Under the pieces are notes generated by a model that searched no databases, was not told where the DNA came from, and saw only the letters and a program-made list of their open reading frames with translations. A program made the translations under genes and the position numbers. From Bacillota bacterium (GTDB lineage Bacteria > Bacillota > Clostridia > Christensenellales > SZUA-584), in assembly GCA_023399095.1 (NCBI GenBank), contig JAEWQS010000040.1:7882-71881 (forward strand): a DNA stretch of 64,000 bases, in the 5' to 3' direction. Shown in pieces: positions 50,483-59,390 of the stretch (the stretch's first letter is position 1; each line of letters opens with the position of its first letter).

Positions 50483-52489
50483 ATGTCCGCAAACGATTCA
50501 ATACTTGATATATATCTGTATGAAAACGGTCAGCTGCTTGATAACCTTGAGTCTTTGCTTTTGGTTTGTGAAAAAAGCAGTACGTTTACTTCGGAACAGA
50601 TTGCAGATATCTTTCGTATACTTCACACCATAAAGGGCGCATCAGCGATGATGAACTTTGACAACATCACCGGTCTTTCCCATGTTCTTGAGGATCTTTT
50701 TGGCTTTTTGCGTGAGCACAAGGCCCGAAAAAAAGATTACCGTAAGATCAGTGATCTTGTATTTACGTCTGTGGATGCAATAAAAGCTGAGTTTGAAAAA
50801 ATACAAAACAGTGGCCTTCCGGATGGAGACTTATCAAATATCACTGAAGATGCGCGTGCATTCTATAAAATTCTCACCTCCGGGAAGACGGAACCCGAAT
50901 CAGGTTCAGAAGAGGTCCCTGCCACTGCGCCGCCGACAGCTTCCGGCAAGGCCGGTAATCACCGCTATAAAGCACATATCACATTCCAAAAAGACAGCAA
51001 AATGGAAAACATACGTGCGCTGGGCATTGTAAAGTCTCTTGAGAAGCTTTGCTCCAGTATTGAAACGATACCGAGTGACCTGCTTGGCGATCATAGTGAT
51101 GATGAAATTACCGCAAACGGCTTCGATTTGCTTTTGGTGTCGGACCAGCCGGTCAATGTGATTACAAGCAAAATCAGAGAAGCCTTCTTTTTAAAAGACT
51201 GCCATTTTGAGGAGGTTTTCGAGAAGCAAGACGATATCAAGGCCTCAAAGAAGGAAGAAAAGAAGACAAAAATAGAAAAGTCCGATATTTCGGCCATCAA
51301 TGCCGAAGTTTCACATAATTTAAAACAAAGCTATATGAGCGTCAACCTAAGCAAGCTTGATGCGCTTATGGATATTGTCGGTGAAATCGTGATCACCGAG
51401 TCCACAGTGACGAAGAATCCTGAAGTCTTAAGGCTCGGGCTTGACAGCTTCGATAAGGCAGCTCGTCAGCTGCGCAAGCTCACAGACGAATTGCAGGACA
51501 TCGTCATGGCAATCCGTATGATTCCCGTATCTGCCACATTCCACAAAATGGAACGCATTGTGAGAGATATGTCTAATCGTATCGGCAAACAGGCCGAGCT
51601 CGTTATCATCGGTGAGGATACGGAGCTTGATAAAAACGTCATCGACAATCTGTCCGATCCTCTCATGCATATCATCCGCAACGCCATGGATCACGGTCTT
51701 GAAACTGCCGAGGAGCGCATAGCGCAGGGCAAAGATCCCAAAGGCAGAATCACGCTTGAGGCGCATAACTCAGGCAGCGACGTGCTGATCGGCATATCCG
51801 ATGACGGACGCGGTCTCAACAAAGAAGCGCTGATCGACAAGGGTATTAAAAAGGGCCTGATCAAAAAGAGCCCTGCCGACGTAACCGACAAGGAAGCCTA
51901 CTCGCTGATTTTCGCACCCGGTTTTTCTACCAAAGAGCAGGTCACCGAGTTTTCAGGCCGAGGTGTCGGCATGGACGTGGCCATGAAGAATATCGAAAAA
52001 CTGGGCGGCGCGCTTGTGGTTGACAGTAAGCCGGGCAACGGAATGAGCGTACAGATTCGCATACCGCTTACGCTGGCCATTATCGAAGGCATGCAGGTTA
52101 GCGTCGGCGGGAACATATTCATCGTGCCTTTGCTGTCCATCAAAGAATCGTTTAAGCCAAAGATGCGCGATATCGCCAAAGACCCCGACGGCAACGAAAT
52201 GATCACTATGCGCGGCAACTGCTACCCCATACTCAGACTGCATAAGGCGTTTAATATCGATTCTGATGTGACATCGTTCGAAGACGGTATACTCATCATT
52301 TTGGAAACACAAACGTTGACATACTGCCTGTTTGTCGATGCGCTCATCGGTGAGCAGCAAACGGTGGTGAAACCTCTGCCTGTCTATATTTCAAAAATCC
52401 TCGGTTCATCCAAGAGCATAGCAGGCTGTACGATTTTAGGAGATGGGAGTGTCAGTCTCATATTAGATATTAATGGACTGATGAGTTAA
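50483..52489 (+). CDS. cheA: chemotaxis histidine kinase CheA
   Basis: A 668-residue CheA: P1 phosphotransfer domain with His48 in LHTIKGASAMM; a P2-like CheY-binding region (about 155-245); P3 dimerisation helices (about 285-355); P4 kinase with N box HIIRNAMDHGLE, GISDDGRG and FSGRGVGMDV; and P5 CheW-like domain (about 525-668). It couples receptor state to CheY and CheB. The AEVSHNLKQSYMSVNLSKLDALMDIVGEIVI start of P3 is typical. Confidence 0.96.
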   Translation: MSANDSILDIYLYENGQLLDNLESLLLVCEKSSTFTSEQIADIFRILHTIKGASAMMNFDNITGLSHVLEDLFGFLREHKARKKDYRKISDLVFTSVDAIKAEFEKIQNSGLPDGDLSNITEDARAFYKILTSGKTEPESGSEEVPATAPPTASGKAGNHRYKAHITFQKDSKMENIRALGIVKSLEKLCSSIETIPSDLLGDHSDDEITANGFDLLLVSDQPVNVITSKIREAFFLKDCHFEEVFEKQDDIKASKKEEKKTKIEKSDISAINAEVSHNLKQSYMSVNLSKLDALMDIVGEIVITESTVTKNPEVLRLGLDSFDKAARQLRKLTDELQDIVMAIRMIPVSATFHKMERIVRDMSNRIGKQAELVIIGEDTELDKNVIDNLSDPLMHIIRNAMDHGLETAEERIAQGKDPKGRITLEAHNSGSDVLIGISDDGRGLNKEALIDKGIKKGLIKKSPADVTDKEAYSLIFAPGFSTKEQVTEFSGRGVGMDVAMKNIEKLGGALVVDSKPGNGMSVQIRIPLTLAIIEGMQVSVGGNIFIVPLLSIKESFKPKMRDIAKDPDGNEMITMRGNCYPILRLHKAFNIDSDVTSFEDGILIILETQTLTYCLFVDALIGEQQTVVKPLPVYISKILGSSKSIAGCTILGDGSVSLILDINGLMS

Positions 52490-52494
52490 CAAGC

Positions 52495-53571
52495 ATGAGA
52501 TATGTTCCTATTAACCATCTGCGCTCCGGACAAAAGCTGGCATCAGATTTGGTTGTATCAAGAAACCGCATCCTTCTTCGTAAAGGACGTGTATTAACCG
52601 ATTCTCTTATCAGAAAAGTCGCTTTGCTGGGTTATCAGGGGCTATATATTGACGATGAATTATCCGAAGGCTTATATGTGAACGACCTCGTCAGTGCCGA
52701 ACTCAAAATGACGATGAAGAACGAGCTTCAGGCACTGCTCGATACCACGCGTATGAACCGTCCGTCTGCTTTCCGGCTGCGTATGCAGACGATCAACAAA
52801 CTTCTTCAATGCACAATCGATGAAATTTTGCACAGCAGCCAGGTGATGGTCAATATGATTGACCTTAGAACCTACGACGACTACACCTACAGTCATAGTC
52901 TCAATGTCTCCATTTTATCAGTGGTGATCGGCATCACGCTTGGTCTCAACAAAAAAATGCTTAATCAGCTTGCTCTTGGCGCTTTATTGCACGATACCGG
53001 AAAAATGTTCATTGACAAAGATATACTCAACAAACCCTCGCGGCTCACACCCGAAGAATTTGAAGAAATCAAGAAGCACAGTGAACGCGGATACATCTAC
53101 TTAAGCGATTATCTTGATATCCCCGACAGCGCGCGCACCACCGCCCTGCAGCATCATGAGCAGTTTAACGGCAAGGGGTATCCGCACGGGCTCTCCGGAG
53201 AGTCCATTCATCTGTTCGGGCGTATTGTGGGTGTTGTGGATGTTTTCGACGCACTCACCGCTGACAGGCCGTACCGAAAAGCCATGCTGCCCTCAGACGC
53301 CATTGAATACATCATGGGCGGATACAACTCCATGTTTGACCCGAGCATTGTCAACGCGCTCACAAGAAAGGTGGCGCCATATCCGGTGGGCACATGCATC
53401 CGGTTAAGCACAGGCGAAACCGCCATTGTCACCAAGAATTACGAATTCGCAAGCATGCGTCCGATGGTTAAGCTCGTTGTGGACGACAAGCCGACGGAAA
53501 CGTATCTTGATCTCGCGCACGACCGTAATGCGCTTAACATCACAATCAAGGAAATTGTCAACATCGGCTAA
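52495..53571 (+). CDS. HD-GYP domain cyclic-di-GMP phosphodiesterase
   Basis: A 358-residue protein with an N-terminal DUF3391-like part (to about 120) and an HD-GYP domain: HSLNVS, LLHDTGK, KHSERG, HHEQFNGKGYP and DVFDALTADRPYR are all intact. It should hydrolyse cyclic-di-GMP. It is 5 bp after cheA, the last gene of the che unit. With the PilZ protein (29959-30615), it gives the locus both a sink and a sensor for cyclic-di-GMP. Confidence 0.92.
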   Translation: MRYVPINHLRSGQKLASDLVVSRNRILLRKGRVLTDSLIRKVALLGYQGLYIDDELSEGLYVNDLVSAELKMTMKNELQALLDTTRMNRPSAFRLRMQTINKLLQCTIDEILHSSQVMVNMIDLRTYDDYTYSHSLNVSILSVVIGITLGLNKKMLNQLALGALLHDTGKMFIDKDILNKPSRLTPEEFEEIKKHSERGYIYLSDYLDIPDSARTTALQHHEQFNGKGYPHGLSGESIHLFGRIVGVVDVFDALTADRPYRKAMLPSDAIEYIMGGYNSMFDPSIVNALTRKVAPYPVGTCIRLSTGETAIVTKNYEFASMRPMVKLVVDDKPTETYLDLAHDRNALNITIKEIVNIG

Positions 53572-53584
53572 TTGGTTAAAAAAC

Positions 53585-53625
53585 AAACACGCTTAGGACA
53601 TAAAATAACCTAAGCGTGTTTTTAT
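53585..53625. terminator. bidirectional terminator after the che unit
   Basis: A 13-bp perfect stem (AAACACGCTTAGG 53585-53597 and complement 53609-53621), an 11-nt loop and T-rich flanks, between convergent genes. Confidence 0.88.
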
Positions 53626-53668
53626 TCAGCATCCTCCAAAAGACAAAGTTTTTATGGGGAAAGTTTCA

Positions 53669-54550
53669 TTAGAATATTACACCAAATTGTAACCAAAATA
53701 TAATCGTTGCTATAAGGACAAAACAAACTCCCCAGGATATAATTATAAAACGTTTCCATGCGAGCTTATCTTCTTTTTGTACATCATCGCTTCTCTCAAC
53801 GTTGTTTTTCTTTATGAATAGTCCTGCAAGAACAACTATAGTAACAAGAACACCTAAGATAACCGGAATCAAACCAATACCGGGTATCAACTGATTCCAA
53901 TCAAAGGATATCCATCCAATCAATTGTAAGATAAAGGCATAGATAAATAGGCTTAATTGATTCTTGCGAGAAATTTGTTTGTTTCTGCTAAGAACGTGAG
54001 TAGAGTATTTTATAAAAATAGAATTAAATAATATAATGCCGCCTATCATCAATATTCCAAGGAGTGTAATGACTAAATATCGAGTTGTTTCACTTGGAAC
54101 CATTGAATATATTAGAGCATAATCTCCAATACCTCCAATATAAATGGCATCGAAAAAGAAATAAGGTATACTGTCCATAAATGCCGTAAAAGCTAGAATG
54201 AGAAATGTTAATGATAGAAGGTTATTGTTTCGGAAGCGATGGCTTAAAATGAAAAAAACGATAGCGAGAATTGTTGTTACAATAATGCCACCTAATAATA
54301 CAATTATTACAGAGGGTATGGATAGATTCAGACTATTAATCATGGCATAACCCATTCCATCAATGAGTATGCCAAAACCATCAAATGTTCCACCTAATAA
54401 AGAACAGGATAAACCGTGTCCGACAATTTCATGGAAAATTACACTCATTATTGTTCCAATATAAATAATGGGCAGTAATTGTAGGGATAACAGTAATAGG
54501 TCTTTGCGAAAAGTGTTTTCTAATAATTGCTTTGAGTTTTTTAACGGCAT
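53669..54550 (-). CDS. M50-like membrane metalloprotease candidate
   Basis: A 293-residue protein with about six or seven membrane helices. In the first helix lies HEIVGHG (residues 40-46), a zinc-site pattern HExxxH-like (H40-E41-x3-H45), similar to M50B-type membrane proteins. The usual second metal motif (NPxPDG/NxxPxxxLDG) is not evident. It may be a site-2-type protease or a non-catalytic relative. The gene lies 84 bp downstream of a MerR-family regulator, with a MerR-type promoter between. Base composition is AT-rich compared with the flagellar block, suggesting separate ancestry. Confidence 0.6.
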   Translation of the reverse strand: MPLKNSKQLLENTFRKDLLLLSLQLLPIIYIGTIMSVIFHEIVGHGLSCSLLGGTFDGFGILIDGMGYAMINSLNLSIPSVIIVLLGGIIVTTILAIVFFILSHRFRNNNLLSLTFLILAFTAFMDSIPYFFFDAIYIGGIGDYALIYSMVPSETTRYLVITLLGILMIGGIILFNSIFIKYSTHVLSRNKQISRKNQLSLFIYAFILQLIGWISFDWNQLIPGIGLIPVILGVLVTIVVLAGLFIKKNNVERSDDVQKEDKLAWKRFIIISWGVCFVLIATIIFWLQFGVIF

Positions 54551-54582
54551 ATTGAAACTCCTTTTAATGATTTAATACCTAA

Positions 54583-54613
54583 ATCATAAACCGTCCAGTA
54601 ACTGGAGAGTCAA
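54583..54613 (-). promoter_or_regulatory. MerR-type promoter and operator
   Basis: Minus-strand TTGACT (54613-54608) and TATGAT (54588-54583) are 19 bp apart, the overlong spacing typical of MerR-activated promoters. The spacer carries the dyad TCCAGTTACTGGA. The start resembles the Bacillus bmr promoter (TTGACTCTCC). It lies just after the regulator gene and directly before the M50-like gene. Confidence 0.8.
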
Positions 54614-54634
54614 TGCTGCTAAACCAAAAAAATT

Positions 54635-55438
54635 TCAACTTTTATTTTCTATTAGGATCTGGAGTTCAAAATGCTCTGTATCTTTAAAAACTTCATTGAT
54701 TAATTCAACCTGTAATATTTGAAGAGGATGATAGTTTTTAGTCTCTATATAATTATTTAATAATAAAAGCTGCTCTTCATAGGTGTTTTGAGAATAACAT
54801 ATACATAGAAATTTTCCGCCTGGTATTTCAATAAGATCTCTAGTGTTTGAATTATCTTTAAGCTTAATAGAACAAAAATACCGGGTAGGTATATAAGCCG
54901 AATCCACCATTTCATACAGGCAGCCCGATTCGTAGGTATTCATTAAGTTATTTTGTTCAATGATTTTATATAGTTTTGAATAAGCCATCATAAGACTGTT
55001 TTTTGTCCGCATGTTCTCTAAAGGACATGTAAGAACATACCGGGTATCTATGTACTTATAAAAAACGGAACTATTTAATAAAGAAGCTTTTGATTCTTCT
55101 ATATTGGATTTTGCAGTATCTATCAAAGAAATCGCGTTTCCAATTTCTAAAATTTTTTTGCTCAATTCTTTTTTTTGCTCACTAAGAAAACCAATAAGTG
55201 CATCTGTATCTTGATCCTTAATGATTTTAGCCATATCTTTTGTACTAACTTGCATTGATTTCAAAGCTTTCACAATATCAATTAGTATAAATTGATCTGC
55301 AGAATAATATCTGTATTTAGTAAACGGATCTATATAATATGGTTTTATCACTCCGATTTCATCATAGAATCGTAGGGTTTTTATATTGATACCTTTTAAT
55401 CGTGATATTTCACCAATTGAGAATAAATTATTTTTCAT
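54635..55438 (-). CDS. MerR family regulator, BmrR-like
   Basis: A regulator of about 267 residues: N-terminal MerR winged helix (FSIGEISRLKGINIKTLRFYDEIGVIKP, then YRYYSADQFI), a long linker helix (about 75-115) and a C-terminal GyrI-like effector-binding domain (IPGGKFLCICYSQNTYEEQLLLLNNYI ...). The domain order is that of BmrR/BltR, which bind lipophilic drugs. The likely target is the promoter at 54583-54613. ATG 55438 chosen; a GTG at 55450 is possible. Confidence 0.9.
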   Translation of the reverse strand: MKNNLFSIGEISRLKGINIKTLRFYDEIGVIKPYYIDPFTKYRYYSADQFILIDIVKALKSMQVSTKDMAKIIKDQDTDALIGFLSEQKKELSKKILEIGNAISLIDTAKSNIEESKASLLNSSVFYKYIDTRYVLTCPLENMRTKNSLMMAYSKLYKIIEQNNLMNTYESGCLYEMVDSAYIPTRYFCSIKLKDNSNTRDLIEIPGGKFLCICYSQNTYEEQLLLLNNYIETKNYHPLQILQVELINEVFKDTEHFELQILIENKS

Positions 55439-55547
55439 GATCTCGCTCACTTTATACTATCAGAAGGGTCTGCTTGATAATAAATAATATCGTTCACTTT
55501 CTTAACATTTCGAATAAATTAAATTTATGATTTTTAATAATTAGGGT

Positions 55548-55625
55548 CTGCTGATCTACACAACGATCTGAGCACGGCCAATATCAAAGTACCCGTGTTG
55601 CAAAATCTGTGTAGGATCAGCAGCT
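55548..55625. repeat. palindromic element, possible mobile-element relic
   Basis: CTGCTGATC-TACACA (from about 55548) faces TGTGTA-GGATCAGCAG (to about 55622), one base short of perfect. Inside, CACGG and CCGTG form a second, nested inverted pair. The rest of the 55451-55745 gap is AT-rich and no gene is seen. It may be a tiny non-autonomous element or a structured RNA. Confidence 0.5.
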
Positions 55626-55745
55626 TAAAAAATGTCGCAAAGAAGACGTCATCTTCTTATAAATGTTCATTATGTGCGTCTCACTGATACAGTAAATCAC
55701 CTTATTTTTCCTTCGTTGCTAGGTTTTTGTGTTGTTCAGTTGACC

Positions 55746-56054
55746 CTATTTAAACTTGACAGCCGTACCGTATGCCGTAACCTCAGCGGCACCCTGCATC
55801 ACCGAGCTGGATGTGAAACGCATACCGATAATGGCATCGGCGCCCAGCATCTTGGCCTGATCCGTCATGCGCTTGACGGCCTGCTCACGCGATTCCTCCA
55901 TCATCTCTGTATAGCCCTTGAGTTCACCGCCCACAATGGTCTTAAAACCCGCCATCATATCCTTGCCGATATGCTTGCTCTGTATCATTGAACCTCTCAC
56001 AAGCCCCAATACCTCATACGGTTTGCCGACATTTTCGATTGTCATGATGATCAT
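55746..56054 (-). CDS. YbjQ family (UPF0145) protein
   Basis: A 102-residue protein: GLVRGSMIQSKHIGKDMMAGFKTIVGGELKGYTEMMEESREQAVKRMTDQAKMLGADAIIGMRFTSSSVMQGAAEVTAYGTAVKF in pattern, the full UPF0145/YbjQ fold. These small pentameric proteins are sometimes called heavy-metal-binding domains, but function is not established. Start at 56054 is set by GGAGGG 6 bp upstream; an earlier in-frame codon at 56084 lacks such a site. Confidence 0.88.
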   Translation of the reverse strand: MIIMTIENVGKPYEVLGLVRGSMIQSKHIGKDMMAGFKTIVGGELKGYTEMMEESREQAVKRMTDQAKMLGADAIIGMRFTSSSVMQGAAEVTAYGTAVKFK

Positions 56055-56120
56055 AAAAAACCCTCCGCTATTCATTCTATACAAAATAATGATTCATTAT
56101 ATCACACTGATATATGATTA

Positions 56121-59100
56121 TTAAAGCTTTATCGCTTCGCCGATCTTTAAGAAGTAGATATGCATCTCCGTCACATCCTTATGCGTGATGCGCGAGAGCG
56201 CCTTGGCGTATAGCGCCAGCTGCACGGCATATTTATTTGCGGCCTGCTGTGCCTCTCCTTTGCTCACGCTGTCTGTTTTATAGTCCACGACAATCCACTT
56301 GCCGTTCTCCACAAAGCAAAGATCGATGACACCTTGAACGACGACGCTTTCATCAGATTCTTCGCTCAAACCCGCTTCCTTTGCGCTCATGCGCAGGCAA
56401 AACGGCTGCTCGGCACGTACCATCTGTGAGCGTCGCGCCCTTGCAGCGATATCGCTGTGCAGAAAACGCGATACCGCCCCTGCATCCGCCTCTGATACCA
56501 GCGCGGGGTCGATTATACACTTTTGAGCCATTTGTGCAATGCTTGCTTCGACTGCCGCTTCATCCTTTGGCTCCAGCCCGATATGCTCCATGATACGGTG
56601 CATCAGCGTGCCGCGCTGTGCGGCATCGATGCCGTCATCCGCAGACGGCGCAAACACCGGGCGAAAAATCTCCGGCTCTTGCATCCTTTTGAGTGCCGAC
56701 ACACTGACCTTGGACAGTACGCCCAGATCGTTTTTATGCTGGTAATCTTCAAAAAGCGATTCAGGCTTCTGTGCCTTGGCCTCCTCCCATAACGCGGCAA
56801 GCCGCTCAGGCTTGCCTTGCTTTTGTTCTTCCGCAGAATCGTCACGCTCGATGCGCACAAAGTCCTCTAGATTTTCGCCGTTCTCCGCACACATCATCGC
56901 CACAGCGGGCATAAGCAAATCGAAATGCGTGCTTGCACCTTGCTGCCAACCTGCCGCCTTTTGTTCAAGCCATTTGTCTTTAATCTCGCAACCCGCACCA
57001 AGTATCACTAGCCGTTCAATCGCGCGCGTCATACCGACGTACAACAGGCGTACTGTTTCGGATATCTTTTCTCGCCGCAGCCCGCGCGCCACGGCCAGCC
57101 GGTGCAGCGTTGGTTTGCGTATATGCGCCGATTCGTCCAAAATATCCAGCGCCAGCCCTAGGCTACGCCCCACCAGCACGCTGCCGTGCGTATCCCGCTG
57201 GTCGATTTTCTTGTGCAGCCCCGATAGTATCACGGCGCGGAACTCCAGCCCTTTTGATTTGTGTATCGTCGTCAGGTACACGCCGTCGGATTCCACAGGG
57301 TTTTGCTGCGTCTCTTTGGCGCGTCCCAATCTTTCGGCCACGGTCAGCACATCGGTCAGCGAATGCACGCCCATCGCCGCCACGTCGCTGATAAACGCGC
57401 TGATCGCGACTTCGCTTGCCGCACCGCCCGGAGACGTAAGCGCATACTCACGCAGACGCATATCCAGCCGCAAACGCATCAGAAAATCCGGCAGCTTCAT
57501 ACAGGCCGCCAAACGGCGATACTGCCCGAATGTCTCGCGAAAGGCTTGTACCTTTATACCGAGCGCCGAATCCCTTGTAAAAGTGCGAACAGCGTCGCAA
57601 AAGCCTGTGTCCCTTAGTCCGAGGCGTATCTGCGCAAGCTCCGGCTCCGTGAAGCCAAAATGCGGATAGCGCATGACGCTCAGCATCGCGATATCGTCCG
57701 TCTCGCTGTGTATCAGCTTGAGCGCGTTAATAAACACACTTAGCTCGCCGAGCCCCGCATCTGCCGACCCTGCGCCGCCGGAAATGGGAATGTTCATATC
57801 CACGAGCGCCTTGGCGATGTGCCGACCCGACTGCGTGATCTCAGGCCGCAGTATGGCGATATCACCATACGCAAAGCCCTGATTCAACAGCCTTCTGATC
57901 TGTGCCCCAATCTCACGTGCTTCGGCTTCTACGTTTTCCTCATCCTCGCGGTGCGCGATTATGATCTCTGCCTTGCCCTCGCCCTGCGATCCGGGCTGCA
58001 AACACTGCCCGCCCGTGTAATCAACACCGCCGACTTCCTGCGTCATCATGTGGCGCATCACACCATTGATAAAACGAATGACGCCCGGCCTGCTGCGGTA
58101 GTTGGTGTTCATCTCGATGAGCCCGTCCGCTTGAAGCTCACGGCAGCGCCGTATCAGCAGATCGGGGTTGGACTCACGGAAGGTATAGATGCACTGCTTT
58201 ACATCGCCCACGAGGAAGTCGTTATTATCTTGCTGTATTTTCGTGATGATGGTATGCTGCGCTTCGTTGATGTCCTGATACTCGTCCACAAATACATGCG
58301 CATATTTGTTTCTGTATCTCACGGCGACCTCGTCTACGCTGAGCGCCTTAAGCGCAAAATGCATCGTGTCATCGTGGTCGATAAGGTTCTTCGCACGCTT
58401 GGCCCGCGCATATCGGGACATGAAAAGCCGTGTCAGGTCGATAAAAAATCGTCCGTCCTTCGCTTCTGATTTGAGCTCCTGCGCAATCTTTGCAGCAAAG
58501 CTGCCTGCGCAGCCGCGCAGGTCGTCCATGCATTTGTTGGCGCGGTTGGTCATGGTGGAACTCTCGCGGTTGGGCGCACCCTTGGCCTTCACGCTGACGG
58601 TCGCCGCTACCGGTAAAATCACATTATCCTTGGTTATGGCCTGCGCCGTGCGCAGAAATTCGATACGGTCGTTCTCGCTCTCGTCCGCCTGCTCATAAAA
58701 GCCCTTTTCACGCCATATCTCGCTGCGTTGTGATAAATAAACTGACGCGTCCATTGCCGCCGTACGCACCATGCCCATAAATTGCTCAAACAGTGTGTCT
58801 ACAAACTCACCGCCGTCGAAATGCGAATATGCGTCACTAAGCCACTGCTGCGGGTTCTTAAGGCTCACTGCGCGGTTATAGATAGCCATCACGATATGCA
58901 TGATCTGATCCACGTCGCCCCGGCTTGAGTATTTCTCCACGATGGGACTTTTGGCGGCATCTGCCGCCGCCTGCTCGATGGCCTGCTCCAGCGCTTCTTG
59001 CTTTAATCGTGCGGTCTCCGCCTCGCTCGCGATCGTGATCGACGGCGATGTGCCCGCGTGTTCAAAGTTGTCGCGTATCAGCCTTCCGCAAAACGCGTGC

Positions 59101-59390
59101 AGTGTGGATATATCCGCAAAGGCGCACTTCTCCGCCTGTGCCGCGAGGCGCGGCGATTCTGTCCCCGCGTCCTGAAGCCGTTTATAGATACGCTCACGCA
59201 TCTCGCTCGCCGCGAGATTGGTAAACGTCACAATCAGCATGTTTTCAATGTCTTCGCCTTCTTCGATGAGGCGCAGCACGCGCTCTGTGAGCACGCTTGT
59301 TTTGCCGCTCCCTGCCGCGGCTGACACCACCACGCTTTTGCCGCGCGCGTCTATCGCCATACGCTGACGCTCATTCCACTGTCTGCTCAT
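56121..59390 (-). CDS. addA: ATP-dependent helicase/nuclease subunit AddA
   Basis: A 1089-residue UvrD-type helicase with a C-terminal nuclease. Walker A is AAAGSGKT (24-31); VDEYQDINEAQ and TTIHKSKGLEFRAVIL are helicase motifs II and V-region; the RecB-type nuclease has RGTLMHRIMEHI, GVIDLCF and VDYKTD. With AddB it resects double-strand breaks and loads RecA at Chi. It is shorter than Bacillus AddA (about 1230). It overlaps addB by 4 bp. Confidence 0.96.
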   Translation of the reverse strand: MSRQWNERQRMAIDARGKSVVVSAAAGSGKTSVLTERVLRLIEEGEDIENMLIVTFTNLAASEMRERIYKRLQDAGTESPRLAAQAEKCAFADISTLHAFCGRLIRDNFEHAGTSPSITIASEAETARLKQEALEQAIEQAAADAAKSPIVEKYSSRGDVDQIMHIVMAIYNRAVSLKNPQQWLSDAYSHFDGGEFVDTLFEQFMGMVRTAAMDASVYLSQRSEIWREKGFYEQADESENDRIEFLRTAQAITKDNVILPVAATVSVKAKGAPNRESSTMTNRANKCMDDLRGCAGSFAAKIAQELKSEAKDGRFFIDLTRLFMSRYARAKRAKNLIDHDDTMHFALKALSVDEVAVRYRNKYAHVFVDEYQDINEAQHTIITKIQQDNNDFLVGDVKQCIYTFRESNPDLLIRRCRELQADGLIEMNTNYRSRPGVIRFINGVMRHMMTQEVGGVDYTGGQCLQPGSQGEGKAEIIIAHREDEENVEAEAREIGAQIRRLLNQGFAYGDIAILRPEITQSGRHIAKALVDMNIPISGGAGSADAGLGELSVFINALKLIHSETDDIAMLSVMRYPHFGFTEPELAQIRLGLRDTGFCDAVRTFTRDSALGIKVQAFRETFGQYRRLAACMKLPDFLMRLRLDMRLREYALTSPGGAASEVAISAFISDVAAMGVHSLTDVLTVAERLGRAKETQQNPVESDGVYLTTIHKSKGLEFRAVILSGLHKKIDQRDTHGSVLVGRSLGLALDILDESAHIRKPTLHRLAVARGLRREKISETVRLLYVGMTRAIERLVILGAGCEIKDKWLEQKAAGWQQGASTHFDLLMPAVAMMCAENGENLEDFVRIERDDSAEEQKQGKPERLAALWEEAKAQKPESLFEDYQHKNDLGVLSKVSVSALKRMQEPEIFRPVFAPSADDGIDAAQRGTLMHRIMEHIGLEPKDEAAVEASIAQMAQKCIIDPALVSEADAGAVSRFLHSDIAARARRSQMVRAEQPFCLRMSAKEAGLSEESDESVVVQGVIDLCFVENGKWIVVDYKTDSVSKGEAQQAANKYAVQLALYAKALSRITHKDVTEMHIYFLKIGEAIKL

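Noticed and set aside
55632..55991. Plus-strand frame crossing the YbjQ gene
   Set aside because: Antisense to the conserved YbjQ-family gene; its own translation has no family features.
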